This document shows positions 35,466 through 46,756 of a DNA stretch of 64,000 nt, one piece after another. The position numbers were made by a program, and so were the translations under genes. The notes below the pieces were generated by a model. It was not told the origin of the DNA and searched no databases. It was given only the letters and a program-made list of their open reading frames with translations. Location of the stretch: contig CM057002.1 of NCBI GenBank assembly GCA_029891345.1, positions 23,484,795-23,548,794 of the forward strand. The letters run 5' to 3'. Source of the DNA: Dryococelus australis. Lineage: Eukaryota; Arthropoda; Insecta; Phasmatodea; Phasmatidae. Position 1 is the stretch's first letter. Each line of letters begins with the position of its first letter.

Positions 35466-35996
35466 TACTACTGAATTAGTCAAATGTGGAAAATAACAAC
35501 CACCTAAATTTCTGTAAGCAAAACACTGAATTCGAATAATGGCAAGGGCGAAAAAAATTTTGCGGAATCAATGGCATATGTAATAAGATTCCATAATCCT
35601 ACGAATTCTCAAGTATTGTTAATGTTTTTATTGACTGCTACCCCAGCCAGTGGCCCGTCTTACCTCAGAACAAATAACAAGGGATCGGAGTCTTTTATTT
35701 TCTGTAAGTTTCTTACAGGCTCAAAGTCAATCACGGAGCGTCCAAATAAGAACGAAACTGAAATGTATACATGTTTGAATTCTGGCATGTCCTTAGATAT
35801 ATCTTGCAAAGTTTTTCTGACGCAATTAAAAACACAAACTGGAAGAGAGCGTGCATCGTTCGCGCGCACACATACGCACGTACCGGGTGATTAAAAAAAA
35901 AACGACGACAACGCTTAGTGTCTTGTACGGGACGGCAAACGGATCATTTTTTCAAGAGGGGACCCATGGCAGGAAAAGCATGCTTTCGGTGCTGTG

Positions 35997-36245
35997 GGGC
36001 ATGTTCCATGACCGTCACGGTCAGTTATGACACTTCTTGACTATTTTATTTGGGGTACTATGAAGGGTGTGGTGTATGAGACTCCAGCATCATCAGAAGA
36101 TGACTTTAATCTCTGTAACGACGATGTAGGCTCTGTAGTCAAGTAGCGGGTCGAAAATTCGAACAGCTTTTTACTGCACGATGCGATGTTCTTGTTGGGT
36201 TAGTGGAAGGTTTCGTGACACACGTGGAACCTGCATACCACATCA
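35997..36245 (+). pseudogene. mariner-type transposase C-terminus, broken
   Basis: The frame reads SRS, then LLDYFIWG and MKGVVYETP, the conserved end of insect Tc1/mariner transposases around the third catalytic Asp. A stop replaces the usual Trp just upstream of the SRS motif, and a stop with a frameshift follows near 36145. Downstream, RRC-like and GG-F remnants of the C-terminal tail appear in another frame. The rest of the gene has been deleted. Confidence 0.82.
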
Positions 36246-36349
36246 CCATATCAGAAACGTTGTCACACCAGAACGCCCAAACCATGCTTTTCCGGACGTG
36301 GAAACCCTCTTGAAAAATGACTTGTTCGCCGTCCCATACAATACACTAA

Positions 36350-36910
36350 CGCCCGGTTGCACCAACATCTTCCCTAATCCGAGATAGAATGATCCTAGTT
36401 CCAAACCAGGATCCAGTTTGATCTTGGTTCCTATGTAAAAGTGTTGCACCAACGAAATTTCATGATTCTGGATCTTCGATCTTGGTTCCAAAGTGAGAGA
36501 TCGAGATTAAGTATGAGACAAATTTTGCTATTGGTTCGTAATATATGACGTCATGGAAGTAGGCGTAATTTTCAGTATATATAGAACTAGATGTGCGATG
36601 TTTTGTCTGTTTTAAGTAACTTATTGTTGTACGAATTTTAGTGAATAATATTTAAGTTCATTTGATGTTTTAATTTCTCAAGGAAACAATCGAAAGTAGT
36701 TTCTACCTGTTGGAGTATTTTCGAACTACATTTGTCGACGATGGTTGCTGATCTCAGATCGAGATTTCTAACCGCCAATTTCTGCGGTTCAAAATGAACT
36801 TCACCTCAATCTCCAGTCCAGCTCTGAACTCTAACGGTGCAACAATTTTCTGTGTCGACCTTAGATCCGATCTCGGATCGAGTTTCAAACCGTGATGGTG
36901 CAAGCGAGCA
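36350..36910. mobile_element. PIF/Harbinger-like MITE inside the mariner arm
   Basis: Ends CGCCCGGTTGCACCA and TGGTGCAAGCGAGCA are imperfect mirror images, flanked by TAA on both sides (36347-36349 and 36911-36913). The intact left arm of the surrounding mariner shows the empty site with a single TTA/TAA (CGCTTAGTG), which proves the 3-bp duplication. The inside holds several inverted GATCTCGGATCGAG-like words and no coding frame. The 3-bp TWA target is typical of PIF/Harbinger. Confidence 0.85.
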
Positions 36911-37103
36911 TAAGCGTTTGTCAGTGTTGAGTTGAATCATCGGGTATGCCTTTCGGTTTGTATAAATTATTTACCCAGCTTCAAGGGTATACTCTAAAAA
37001 CACTTTCTTTGCTACAATGCAAATCGTGTTGCAGCAAAGAAAATTTTTGTTTAAAGCATATAATAGTGGTAGCAAAAACATTGCATTGCCGTAACAATAA
37101 TTT

Positions 37104-38171
37104 CACTTTAAAAAAATTGAGGTAAAATTCCCTTAAATGTAAGGGAATCTAATTACCTCTACGTGCAACGTAAAATTACCTGTTAAATGTGGAGTGAATT
37201 TACATAACTTGTAAGGTATTACTCCCTAATCGTACGGCAAAAGTACCTGTCAAAATGGGGGGGGGGGGGGGGAAATCCCATACAATTAAGGTAACATTAA
37301 CTCTATTGTATAATAAAATTATATTAAAAATTACCAGGAGATATTTGTCCTGTTAAGTTTTCCATTACTTATATCCTCTAAGGAACAGCAACCGAAACAT
37401 CAATTCTAAAATCCTCGACATTTGCGGGAGGGTGGGCGGGAAGCATGGTCCTGTAGCACAATAGGTCGTTGCGCTATCCATTTTTTTTAACCTTCATTTG
37501 ACGTTGTTGTGACATTTTTGACGTTCACGAAGCTCTATGAGACCGACTTGTTGACGAATTCCCAGTGCGACAATCGAACTGAGCATCTGCCACGTCGGAG
37601 GCACCGGGGCGCGAACCCGCGACCCCCCACCCTCCGACTACAAGTCGGTCACCCTACCCCTGAGCTATGAGGGTAGGGCTCATTACACCACGAATGCAGC
37701 ATGACAGCATCAGTGATTATTAGGGTGTTAAAGGCTTGTTCTTCTGGCCGTCTTCCCACTTACCTGTTGAGACTATTTTGAAGAGACGCATGAGTCGTAA
37801 GGTAATTTTCCCATCCATTTATGGGGTTTTCCACCGCTATGAACGTGAATTTTACTCCACAGTGTGGTAATTATACCTTACATATAAAGAGCTATGTTGA
37901 AAAGCTTGTATGACTAAAAAATAAAAATTAGTTTTAAGGTAAAAAATATATAAAATACGATTATCAAATAGTCACTAATGGACTAGGAGATCCACACGTG
38001 GTAAGGTAAATTTCCCATCTATGTATGGGATGTTTCACTACCATGTACGTGAAATTTACTCCAAAGCGCGGTAATTTTACCTTACATGTAAGGAAAACTA
38101 TGTTTCCCTCACAAGTTTGCGAATACAACCTTACACTTGTAAGGTAATTTTACCATTATTTTTTTACAGTG
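37104..38171 (-). mobile_element. TIR element family D, copy 1, split by a SINE
   Basis: Inverted relative to 49183-49952. Left end CACTTTAAAAAAATTGAGG, right end ACCATTATTTTTTTACAGTG. Between them repeated modules match copy 2 in reverse: TAAGGTAATTTTCCCATC, CGTGAATTTTACTCCA, GGAGATCCACACG, and a tRNA-like GGATAGCGCAACGACC (37441-37480, minus). A SINE has inserted next to that segment. Similar motifs are repeated in both arms, giving a long, loose foldback. Confidence 0.78.
37481..37682 (-). mobile_element. tRNA-derived SINE family C
   Basis: On the minus strand there is a tRNA-like head with A box (CATAGCTCAGGGGTAGGGTG), an anticodon-arm-like ACCGACTTGTAGTCGG, a B box (GCGGGTTCGCGCCCCGG), an unrelated body and an A-rich tail (GGTTAAAAAAAA). 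Family D copy 2 shows the same site without this insert, so the boundaries are well supported. The head most resembles a tRNA with a TGT anticodon. Confidence 0.85.
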
Positions 38172-38574
38172 TTAGCACTAATCTTTAAGTTAAAAATAAT
38201 TGCAGTTCAAGTAAAGCAAGCTTTATGTTGCAGCAAAGATAAAATAGTTGTTTGCATTAATGTAAAGAAAAATTTTTAAAGAAACAATTTGCTAACACTA
38301 AATATATTTTTTTAAAAGCTTTTCTTTGCTGCTAAGCAATATTTCTTTACCGCAAGCTAAAGAGCCTCAAAGAAATTTTTTTCTTTACTGTAAACAAAAT
38401 GTTTTTGCTGTGGTATGATAAAACCATCCTAGACGTCTTGGACCAAAGCAGGGCCGCTGCGTAGAATGCAAAGTGGTTCAAATATTAGAACATCCACAAG
38501 TTTGTAAATATGGCCTAGTCGCTTCTTTCTACTATGTCCAGCGCCTAACAACTATGTGCTCATAGCATAACACC

Positions 38575-38790
38575 GAGCGTGGTACCACAGTGGTCAGCCG
38601 ATGGACTAACATTTGGTAGGCTATGGGTTCAATTCCCGGTCCGAACATCCTGTTTTCAGTTTTCCGCACTGGGGAAAAATATAAAGGGTTGTAGGCACCA
38701 TCTGGACTGTTAAAATAGGGACAGCCATCTGATAGGTTGTAGCAAGAATCTAAGTATTATTAACATGCCAGGAATACCAACAGAACTGTT
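38575..38790 (+). mobile_element. tRNA-derived SINE family D-like, head and body
   Basis: GCGTGGTACCACAGTGGTCA provides an A-box-like segment and GGGTTCAATTCCCGG a good B box 40-odd bases later. The following 130 bp (TTTTCCGCACTGGGG, GGGACAGCCATCTGATAGG) is probably the body. No second copy in the window confirms the 3' end. Confidence 0.6.
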
Positions 38791-38888
38791 TCTTGCACAA
38801 TATTACTGTATGTGATTGTATTGGGCACTGTACATATGGTTACTACAGCAGAGCACTGTATTCGTACTACAGAACAGAAAGTACCTAG

Positions 38889-39662
38889 AATACACTGCAA
38901 GAACGCTTTCTTTGCTGCAAAACATAATTTGTAGCTGCAAATAAAGAATATTTAGAACATGAACCACTGCAAAGTAGCCTTGCCTCATACATCATATTTG
39001 TTTGATCTATATAGTAATGACTATGACAACCGTACATTGTCGTTACAGAAAATAAGAAAGAATGAACAAATATTTCAAAATAATGCTCGCAAAAAACAGT
39101 GGGCTCCGAGATTCGGTCTCACACCTCTCATGTTGCAAAGCTAACGCATGCCTTAGATCACACAACCACTTTGTCTTCTCACGTATCGGGTACTTTTGAT
39201 AGGTATGTTATATGAGCTAATAACACTGTCCAGAATACAATGCCACCTCTTGGGAAAGAATTGAGATTAGTGGGGCGGGGAATCACCGAACATCAGAACG
39301 ACATTAAACGTCTGCAGGACGGCTATAAATTTGCTCAGCTGCAGAATATTCCTATTGGTTTACGAATGATTGCTTTGGGACAACAGCTACGTACTGAAAA
39401 CTGCAATGTACGACAGAAAGCCTTTACACCGTCACCTTTGGTACAAAGTAATATTTCTTAAACTGCGAACAAAAGCAGCTCAAATAATGTTCACTTCTTT
39501 TCTATAAAGAAAGGCGATATTGCCATAAATACTAAAACGTATAAAGAAACACATTTATTAGCAGCAAACTTACGTTTCTGTGACGTTCTCTTTGAATTAA
39601 AGCTACATTCTGTTGCTGTAAACAAAACAGCTTCAAAGAAGTGGTTTTCTTTGTCATACACA
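38889..39662. repeat. second cluster of CTTTGCTGCAA-type ends
   Basis: GCTTTCTTTGCTGCAAAAC at 38909 and ACATTCTGTTGCTGTAAACA with GGTTTTCTTTGTCA near 39608-39655 resemble the ends of 36985-38412. The inside is open for 73 codons at 39240-39461, unrecognised. Confidence 0.35.
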
Positions 39663-39921
39663 ATACCCTAACATAATATTCTGTTGCTGTTACCCTCAGA
39701 TCCGATCACATAACTGTTTAGTACTTGCAACAGAACATTCAGTTAGGTTATTACCTTTCTGAGTGTTGTGGGAACAATCCTAAGTTTTGAAGTCTCTCTC
39801 TCACCTGCGTTCAACGCGATATTTGTTTTAGAGTTTATCTCTCACCTTCGATTAATTACTCACATCCCTTAGACCACCTTTGCTCGACTAACCCTCGCTA
39901 TTGATACCAGCTAATTAGTGT

Positions 39922-40093
39922 TTAGTCGGCCAGCCTCCACCACCTTCGCTCCATCCCCACCAATGATTATCATTGGTTAATTAGTGGGTTCCGCTCCCCC
40001 CGACCACTCCCCTCCAATGATTATCGTTGGCTGTTTAGTCAGTAAGCTTCCACCATCTCTGTTCCATCCCCACCAATGCTTCTCATTGGCCGA
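39922..40093. repeat. three tandem units of 54-59 bp with CCAAT palindromes
   Basis: Units start at 39922, 39981 and 40035, and each ends with CCAATG-TT-TC-TTGG. In the first it is a perfect 17-bp palindrome, CCAATGATTATCATTGG (39960-39976), with opposed CCAAT boxes. Each unit also has TTAGTC and a C-rich CTCCATCCCCA-like stretch. Confidence 0.85.
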
Positions 40094-40184
40094 TTGCTTG
40101 GGTGTCGTATACAGTACAACAAACTTATCTTAACAATATTTAAATGGAACTTACAAACCATCAGATGGGTGTCCCTATTTCAAC

Positions 40185-40568
40185 CATAGACTAAATATGA
40201 GGTAGACCGCTTATTCGTCTTCTGCGCATGTACCCAACATTGACCTACCCGAATCCTACACAACTGTCAAAGTCACATGGTCAACAGTGATGAACGTGTT
40301 TGTTTATATCTTAATTTATTTATGACAAGCACTATTATATTAATAAAATACCTTTACCGTTTTTTGTGTTATCAAAAAGCATTACAAATTGATTAGAGAA
40401 ACTATAAAAACATCTCAAAAGCATTTGTCTACTAAACAGTGTTCTAACGTCAAACACAATCCACGCCATTTTTGCTAGATGCGTAGGCAGAAAAGCAGTT
40501 CCATGTTGGGACACGGAGAATGGTTGTGCGCAGCCAGCGAGATCGGTCTACCACATCTTTAGTCTATG
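40185..40568 (+). mobile_element. hAT-like MITE, full copy
   Basis: 384 bp, ends CATAGACTAAATATGAGG and CTACCACATCTTTAGTCTATG-like (terminal TTTAGTCTATG). A perfect 8-bp target duplication ATTTCAAC lies at 40177-40184 and 40569-40576, the length typical of hAT. The two subterminal regions differ (TCTTCTGCGCATG on the left, GGACACGGAGA on the right). No coding capacity. Confidence 0.95.
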
Positions 40569-40734
40569 ATTTCAACAGTCTTAGCTAGTTCCTATAATCA
40601 TATTTTATTCTCAGTGCGTAATCTTTCCAGGTGGATGATGGGGGATCCCTGATACAGGTCGTGTCCGATTACTTCCCCATTCCCGCTTCTCTGAGCAGCT
40701 TGCTCCGTCTTTGAAGGGGATCGAATTCCTAGTA

Positions 40735-41598
40735 AAGACTGTTCACGATAAAATGAGCACTTTTGAAACCTACCTTAGAAATTATCACTACTTCTACCGA
40801 CATATTATATTTTAACCCTTTGAGGACTATACCCGGATGTAGTACAGGCGAAATGTGTTTGAATATTTGTTTCCGCATAAAAAAAACATAGCTGCTCCTG
40901 ATATACTTAAATAAATTTCCTATTTTATAAGGATTTTAAATTGTAACTAACACAAAATCAACAACGATCTTCGTAAATGAACGACACAATTTTGTATATT
41001 TATTGAAATGAACACGATGGCATGTACATCCTGTTACATACGAAAGAACATTTGTATGGAAAACGGTACACTCGGCACTCCATTGATTCACAGCTGGCCA
41101 ATACGGAAAGACTGGTTCCGTTGTCACCAATGAAATGGCGTTAAGTGACAATAGGGACCAATAGAACATTGTACCCCTGCAGCGGTGGACATAGGTAACT
41201 AACATCTAGCTTGCCTTTAAAACTAATAGAAGTGTGCCGACCTCAAAGTGTTAACGGGCGCACTGAGTGACATGCGCCCAGTAAAGTTGGTAACAAAGGA
41301 CGTAAAGTAATTACCATACCTTAACGTCGAATAGAAAGCGTTAGGTAGCCATTTGTGATAACTTAAATTATTTCTTTCCCTCTCTGTTATTTTAATCGAT
41401 AGAAATGTGAAAATGAACAGATTTCCAAAAAAATATTTACTTTTCTAATCATTTCATAGTTTCACTTGACCGACGCTTGAGTAAAGTGCTAAGGCCCGTG
41501 GTAATGTTAATTTTACACGAGGCGGAAGAACACACAAAGTGCACACGAGTAGATCCTAAGCAGGGCTTTCTGAAGTGCTAATTTTACCATGAACATAT
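40735..41598 (+). mobile_element. TA-target MITE, 425-bp subfamily, copy 3, interrupted
   Basis: Starts AAGACTGTTCACGATAAAAT after TA, and ends with TTTTACCATGAACATAT. The internal order matches 22152-22577, except that a TTAA-target element lies between ATATTTTAA and CGGGCGCACTGAGTGAC. Confidence 0.85.
40816..41250. mobile_element. piggyBac-like TTAA element nested in a MITE
   Basis: CCCTTTGAGGAC at the left and GACCTCAAAGTG at the right mirror each other (10 of 12), flanked by TTAA on both sides (40812-40815 and 41251-41254). Sister MITE copies carry the uninterrupted site with one TTAA. Length 435 bp. The minus-strand frame of 89 codons inside has a CTCH segment but is not a recognisable transposase. 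Length and target fit a non-autonomous piggyBac relative. Confidence 0.85.
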
Positions 41599-43702
41599 GA
41601 CAATTAAGGACGTCTCTTAATGATCACTCTGTCGATTAAATGTTAAGCCCAACCTACCTACCACAACATATTATACGTTATTTTAATATTTTGGATTATT
41701 GTATTATTTAAGAAAAAAAAAAAAACTATTGATATTCAAGGATGTTTTCTGGAACATGAAGTCCCCCTGAAATAAAAAGAAATATTTTCGATTTCTCCCT
41801 CGCCACAAGAAGCTGCTCTCTGCTCTGCAGTATGAAATCATCGAAAAGAAAACCTTGATGAGAACTGCTCGATGAAGCTGCCTATACGTAGATAATAATA
41901 ATGCTCCACACAAATACGAACACATCACAAATTCACGAAAAGTAGAGAAAGACTATCGGGAATTTGGATTTCCCACCAGTAACAAAAAAAATAATTTTCC
42001 CCCGCACCTTTATTACAAAACGCAACAGATTTTACAGGATAATCATTAAATAAGCAACACAGTTCTCTGGCCCCCCCCCCCCACCCCCAATTTTTCGACA
42101 TTTAACCCTCTTAACACTTTTCTGAAGTTCCAGTATTCTGGTTCTCTTCGTATTCCACTATCATTAATGATAAATTAATTTTCTAGTTGCCAGCTTCTCT
42201 CCTGTTTTTTGACGCACTTTGTGAACAATGACGAGATTTTTCTTCAATGCAGCAGGTCCAAGTTTACCAACGTGCAAACTGATTTATTACCTGCATCCGC
42301 TGTTAAATTTGCGTCGGTCGACTTCTCGAGTAATTATGTTGTCAGCCTCGCTTTTCGTGTTGACGTTTTATTGAATGCAAAATACAAGATTGTATGATTA
42401 ATCAATGAGCGCTTCAAAGATAAGTCAAGTAATAATGTCTACCACGACTGCCCGCCAAACGTGCAACGAAAGCAAAGGCTTCAGTCACTGATTTGCGTGC
42501 ATTGAATACAAATTTATTCGTCCGCTTTGGAAAGTTCTTACATACGCAAATCACTCCATGCATAAAAGCAGACATAGAAACGTACAGACTAAACTAAACA
42601 TGTTATTTCAGGATTTAAAACTCTCAAAAAGGTTTCAAAAAATGTTTAAAACAAAATTAGATTTCAGGCAGGAGATCTTAAAATAAAACCGAGTTAAAGC
42701 ATTTACGTTTATATTTCATTGAGGTTTAATTTAAAAAGTTATATACAAATCTGTTAACTTGTGCCACGCAAGTGAACAGAAAGATTAAAATGGCCCAATG
42801 TTTTTCTATACGTTTTCATTGGTTTACATGAACGATCTTTCGCATTCACAACACTGTACGCAATAAATTTAACAAAACATAAATACGCAGACATTTTAAG
42901 ACGGCATCTAACCTAAAACACAGAATAGGAAAGGTTAACGAGTTAACAGTTCCACTTCACCCATTCGTACTGATGCTCTAAAGACGTATCAGTAGACTAG
43001 AATAACTTACTCTATTTTGTCTAGGGAAAAAAAAAAAAAAACATTACTGAAGACTCCGAGGCAAAATCTACGCAGCAGAAACACTACAACATTTTTAACG
43101 AAATATCACGTGCCTTTTTCGCTCTCCGAAATAATAGTGTATATACTGGCTTATGGTGAAGTGCAGATACAAACTTGTGAGATAACTCCACATGGAGGGT
43201 GAGATAGAAAACGTATTCTGACCTGCGAGACACGTTCTTGAAAATTGGCAATAAAAATTACTTTGGAAAATGTCAGAAACCATATGAGATTAAACAACAA
43301 ATTAGATAATAGTGTGTAACGTGATTTGATATCAGCCGTGTGTGAACATTTTACAGGTAATAACAATAAGGTGTGCCATTTTATTTTCCAATAAAAGAAT
43401 GTTACCAGTGAGAGTGAATCAGTTATATGACGTGATAATCATGCGTTTTTTAAGATGGAGAGATACCACTCATGTTGGACTTCTTTTACAAATCCTCGTA
43501 ATCTACTTCATAACTGGATATTAAAAATCAAACCTTAACATGACACAGACGTCTAATTAACATTTTTTTTAGTTTATATGGTTTTAGCTACACCCTTAAT
43601 TTTTCAAGTAGGACAAAAACTATTAAATAATGAGGGATTTTTTTAAAGATTTAAACATATCCATTGACATGTTGCCTGTGCCTTGACAGGCTTGGTTTTT
43701 AA
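41599..43702. other. A+T-rich spacer, nothing recognised
   Basis: A C-run lies at 42070-42088 and short frames are scattered through it. No RNA gene, repeat shared with the window or known protein was seen. Confidence 0.5.
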
Positions 43703-43706
43703 ATAT

Positions 43707-44513
43707 TGTTTCGCTGGTCTGAACAGCTGCCACTGACCCGTCCCGCACGAGCGGGCGTAAGAGGACAAGGTAGTAGCGTGATAAGCGGGCGGCAAGTCGT
43801 GAGGGAACGTTTAAAGGCCAGGCAAGCGATAATCCAAGAAGCGCGTTTCGTGTTACAAAGGCGTCTCGCTGTACATACTTCTGCTTGCCACCGCGATAAG
43901 CCATTCTGCAGATTGAATTCCTGAGTTTATCTGAAGGAATGTTCGGTTTCAATACCCTAGTTTCCCTCAGCGTTACCCGGGACGCGGCTAACCTTCCAGA
44001 TGAGTGCGACTGATACTATTTAAGCCGTGGCAGCCTCCTAGTCGGCAGTTTATGAGAGTCGGAGGAGCTCGGGCGATTGTGCGACCTTACGTGATAGACA
44101 ACGAGCCAGAAGAGAATCGAGTGGCGACGAAAGTGAGCAGCGGGAGTAAACTTTGCGACTGCGAGCATCGGTGCAGTGAAGGGTGCACTGGCAGGCGGGA
44201 CTGTTAAGCTGGATGCGTGAATGTAAGGCATTTAAAATTATGGCGGAGGACAGACAGAGGATTTATTGATGATAATTGTGATTTAATTGACTAACATTTA
44301 CAGAGACATTGAGACGGACTTTAATTAGAGTTGAGATTGACATTACATATTGCGCTCACTCCGAAATACGAAAGAGTAATAGTGAAGGTAATTAATTTAA
44401 TGTTGTAAATAATAACTGTATGAATAAATTAGAAATTTATTACTATTATTTTATTTTTATTAAGACCTCCATTCCTCATGAAATCGGATAAGTCCCTCTG
44501 GCATCTTGTAACA
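43707..44513 (+). mobile_element. solo LTR of an LTR retrotransposon (copy 2)
   Basis: Begins TGTTTCGCTGG and ends GCATCTTGTAACA, with a 4-bp duplication ATAT (43703-43706 and 44514-44517). A TATTTAAG box lies at 44017-44024, and AATAAA at 44423 is followed by ATTAAGACCTCCAT. This matches the ATTAAGACTTCCAT of the LTR at 989-1883, so both belong to related families. Length 807 bp; no coding region attached. Confidence 0.8.
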
Positions 44514-44517
44514 ATAT

Positions 44518-46333
44518 TGACTGTGTAAATTAAGTTGTGGAGGAATATACATAAATCCAAGGTTGCGAGGTCTCTACTCCTTAAAGGAACACGAAACGTT
44601 ACCTCGGTGCAACACGTTCAGGCGAACGGCTCTTAAGAAAACATGATAGTCATCGCAAAATTTTTGTACATACGGTTCAGTAACTCTGCATAGATATGTG
44701 ATATTTTACACACAAATTCGTTTTTAAATGTTGGTCGTAAAAAGCACAAAACACTCATTTGTTTTCATAACTCCCGAAAAGAATCGTAAACATTAATTGT
44801 AGGGAAATACCGATAGGCAATTGAAATTCAAATTGTGCGCTGGGTATGCGGGAAATGCCTCGTTTACGTTCAGTCTGACAAACACAAAATTTCATGATCC
44901 GCGCGGGTGAAGTAGCGAGATACAGCTAGTCAGTAATAAGTTGTAATTAATATAAAGGGATTGTTTACGGCCTACCGAATAAGTCTGATTTCATAGAGCT
45001 TCTCCAATATGTTTGAAATCGCAACTTACCCCCCCCCCCCTTCCCCAGGACTCGGGGACTAAGGTCTTTCCTCTACCTTCAGTCAAGAGTGTAATGCACT
45101 CACAAGGAATCTTCATTGTCTATCTGTGATCGGCGCGTGTGTTGACTTTGCGGTAGTTCGTCCTGTAAGTTTAGCCGGAAACTGGGATGTGGTTTCTAGA
45201 AGAACCGGTGTAGCCCGCTATTTCCATATTGTTTGTTCGGAGCTTGGCGTAGGCCTACTTGTTAATGTACCCTGCGGAACTGAAGACCTCGTTCAATTGT
45301 GTTTCAAGTTCCGAAGTCGTTAGGGGTTCCAAGTTTTGTGCTAGAGCATCTATTTATATTCTAATTCTCTTTTCTCCACCTATTTTATGCTGAGTGACTC
45401 ATCCCAAGAAAAGTATTATGCGTCAGTATTGCTTGACTTGAATTAGTCTATATACAACTAGCTCCTCAGAAATATTAGTAATGTACTGCATAATTATCAC
45501 CTTTACAGCCCAGGCAACCTTAAATGACATCATATAAAGATAAGGTAATAAAAGTAAGCCCTTTCGGGAAGGATGCCTTTGGAGTACTTAGCCCCAGGGC
45601 TGTGCCAGCCCTGGGGCTAAGTACTCCAAAGAAAAATTAAAGGAGACCGAGAGCTTTACCTACTTTTGGTCAAATTCTTGGACTTAGGCAAACAACAAAA
45701 AAATCGCGGACTAGCTGGCATCCTGAGTGTACGCAGCCACATATCACAGCGTCCATGAACTTACTGATTGTACCACGCACTATACTGTTCGCTGTTACTT
45801 GACAACCTAATTTTACCAAACTTGGTGAAGCCAAAATCCAACATTTCCCGATACGACAAGAGCCGCTAATTTAGTCTCTCAGGGGTGTTTTACATGTTTA
45901 GATTGTTTTCTGCATTACTTCAACTACCATAACAAACATTGCAAAAAGTTTTGTAGATAGACTTCATTTTTAAAAATGTTAAAATATACCGGATGTATCC
46001 AAACAACTGTAACAAACATAATGTCCTACAAAGTGTCGTTATTGAGCTACAGGCGTTTCACATTGTGGTAACATGTATTACTACCGCCACTTACTGTGTA
46101 GTTACTTTGGACTAGTCTCGTTAGACATGACCCAGGTAACTTGGAGCGCCTTCGCCAGTCCATGACGAGGATTTGCCACGCATGCATTGCTGCCCGTGGC
46201 TGACACTTCGAGCATCGCCTGTGATGTGGCCAATATACGTCCTGTAACTCGATAACAACGCGATTTAGGACATATCTTCATAGGGACATTTTTGCTTGTT
46301 TCGATCCCACGAATCACATCCCGACTTTTGTTA
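44518..46333. other. spacer with a perfect hairpin
   Basis: Contains the 26-bp perfect hairpin at 45577-45631 and a C-run at 45030-45040. 45985-46320 is less A+T-rich and begins TACCGGATGTATCC, which could be a transposon end, but no mirror end was found. Confidence 0.45.
45577..45631. repeat. perfect 26-bp inverted repeat with 3-base loop
   Basis: The arm at 45577-45602 (begins CTTTGGAGTACTTAGCCCC) is exactly complementary to 45606-45631, with TGC between. No mismatches. Confidence 0.97.
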
Positions 46334-46756
46334 AAGGCTGTTCACGATAACGTGAGCACTTTTGAAATCAACCTTAGAAAAAAGTCACTTCACCTACCTG
46401 CATATATTATAACGGGTGCCCTAAGTGACATGAGCTAAGTAAAGTTGATAATGATGGATGGGAAGTAGTTACGTATTTTAAGGTCAAATAAAAAGTGCTA
46501 GACAACCATTTCTGATAACTTAAATTATTTCTTTGGCTTTCTGTGTTTTTTAATCCATTGGAGCTGTAATTAGAGCAGATTTGTTTTTTATTTACTTTTC
46601 TAATAATGTCAAAGTTTCACTTGACTGACGCATGAATAAAGTGACGAGGCCCATGACAATGTTAATATTACATGAGGTGGAAGAATACACAACGTGCATA
46701 CAAGTAGATCTTAAGCAGGGTTTTCAAAAGGGCTCATTTTACCTTTGAACAGCCTA
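46334..46756 (+). mobile_element. TA-target MITE, 425-bp subfamily, copy 4
   Basis: Starts AAGGCTGTTCACGATAACGT after TA. The right end TTTGAACAGCCTA is followed by TG, a decayed TA. The internal modules are the same as in copy 1. Confidence 0.88.

Larger units (their letters stand above)
35883..36944 (+). mobile_element. mariner-type transposon, deletion derivative, interrupted
   Basis: CCGGGTGATT at 35883 and AATCATCGGG ending at 36944 are mirror ends flanked by TA (35881-35882 and 36945-36946). The inverted similarity extends over about 115 bp, for example CTTAGTGTCTTGTACGGGAC on the left against TTAGTGTATTGTATGGGAC reversed on the right. Between them lies a remnant of the transposase C-terminus. 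A PIF-like MITE sits inside the right arm; without it the element is about 500 bp. Confidence 0.88.
36985..38412. mobile_element. possible outer inverted-repeat element with CTTTGCTGCAA words
   Basis: The left end has CACTTTCTTTGCTACAATGC and AGCAAAGAAAA; the right end has CTTTTCTTTGCTGCTAAGC, TTCTTTACTGTAAACAAAAT and TTTTTGCTGTGG in mirror-like order. Similar words recur at 38889-39662. It would host the element at 37104-38171. Ends and target site are not resolved. Confidence 0.4.

Noticed and set aside
37590..37680. Possible functional tRNA with TGT anticodon on the minus strand
   Set aside because: The head is followed by a SINE body and A-rich tail and is inserted into another repeat, so it is a SINE.
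45985..46330. Possible transposon starting TACCGGATGTATCC with a minus frame of 71 codons
   Set aside because: No mirror end, target duplication or recognised transposase motif was found.
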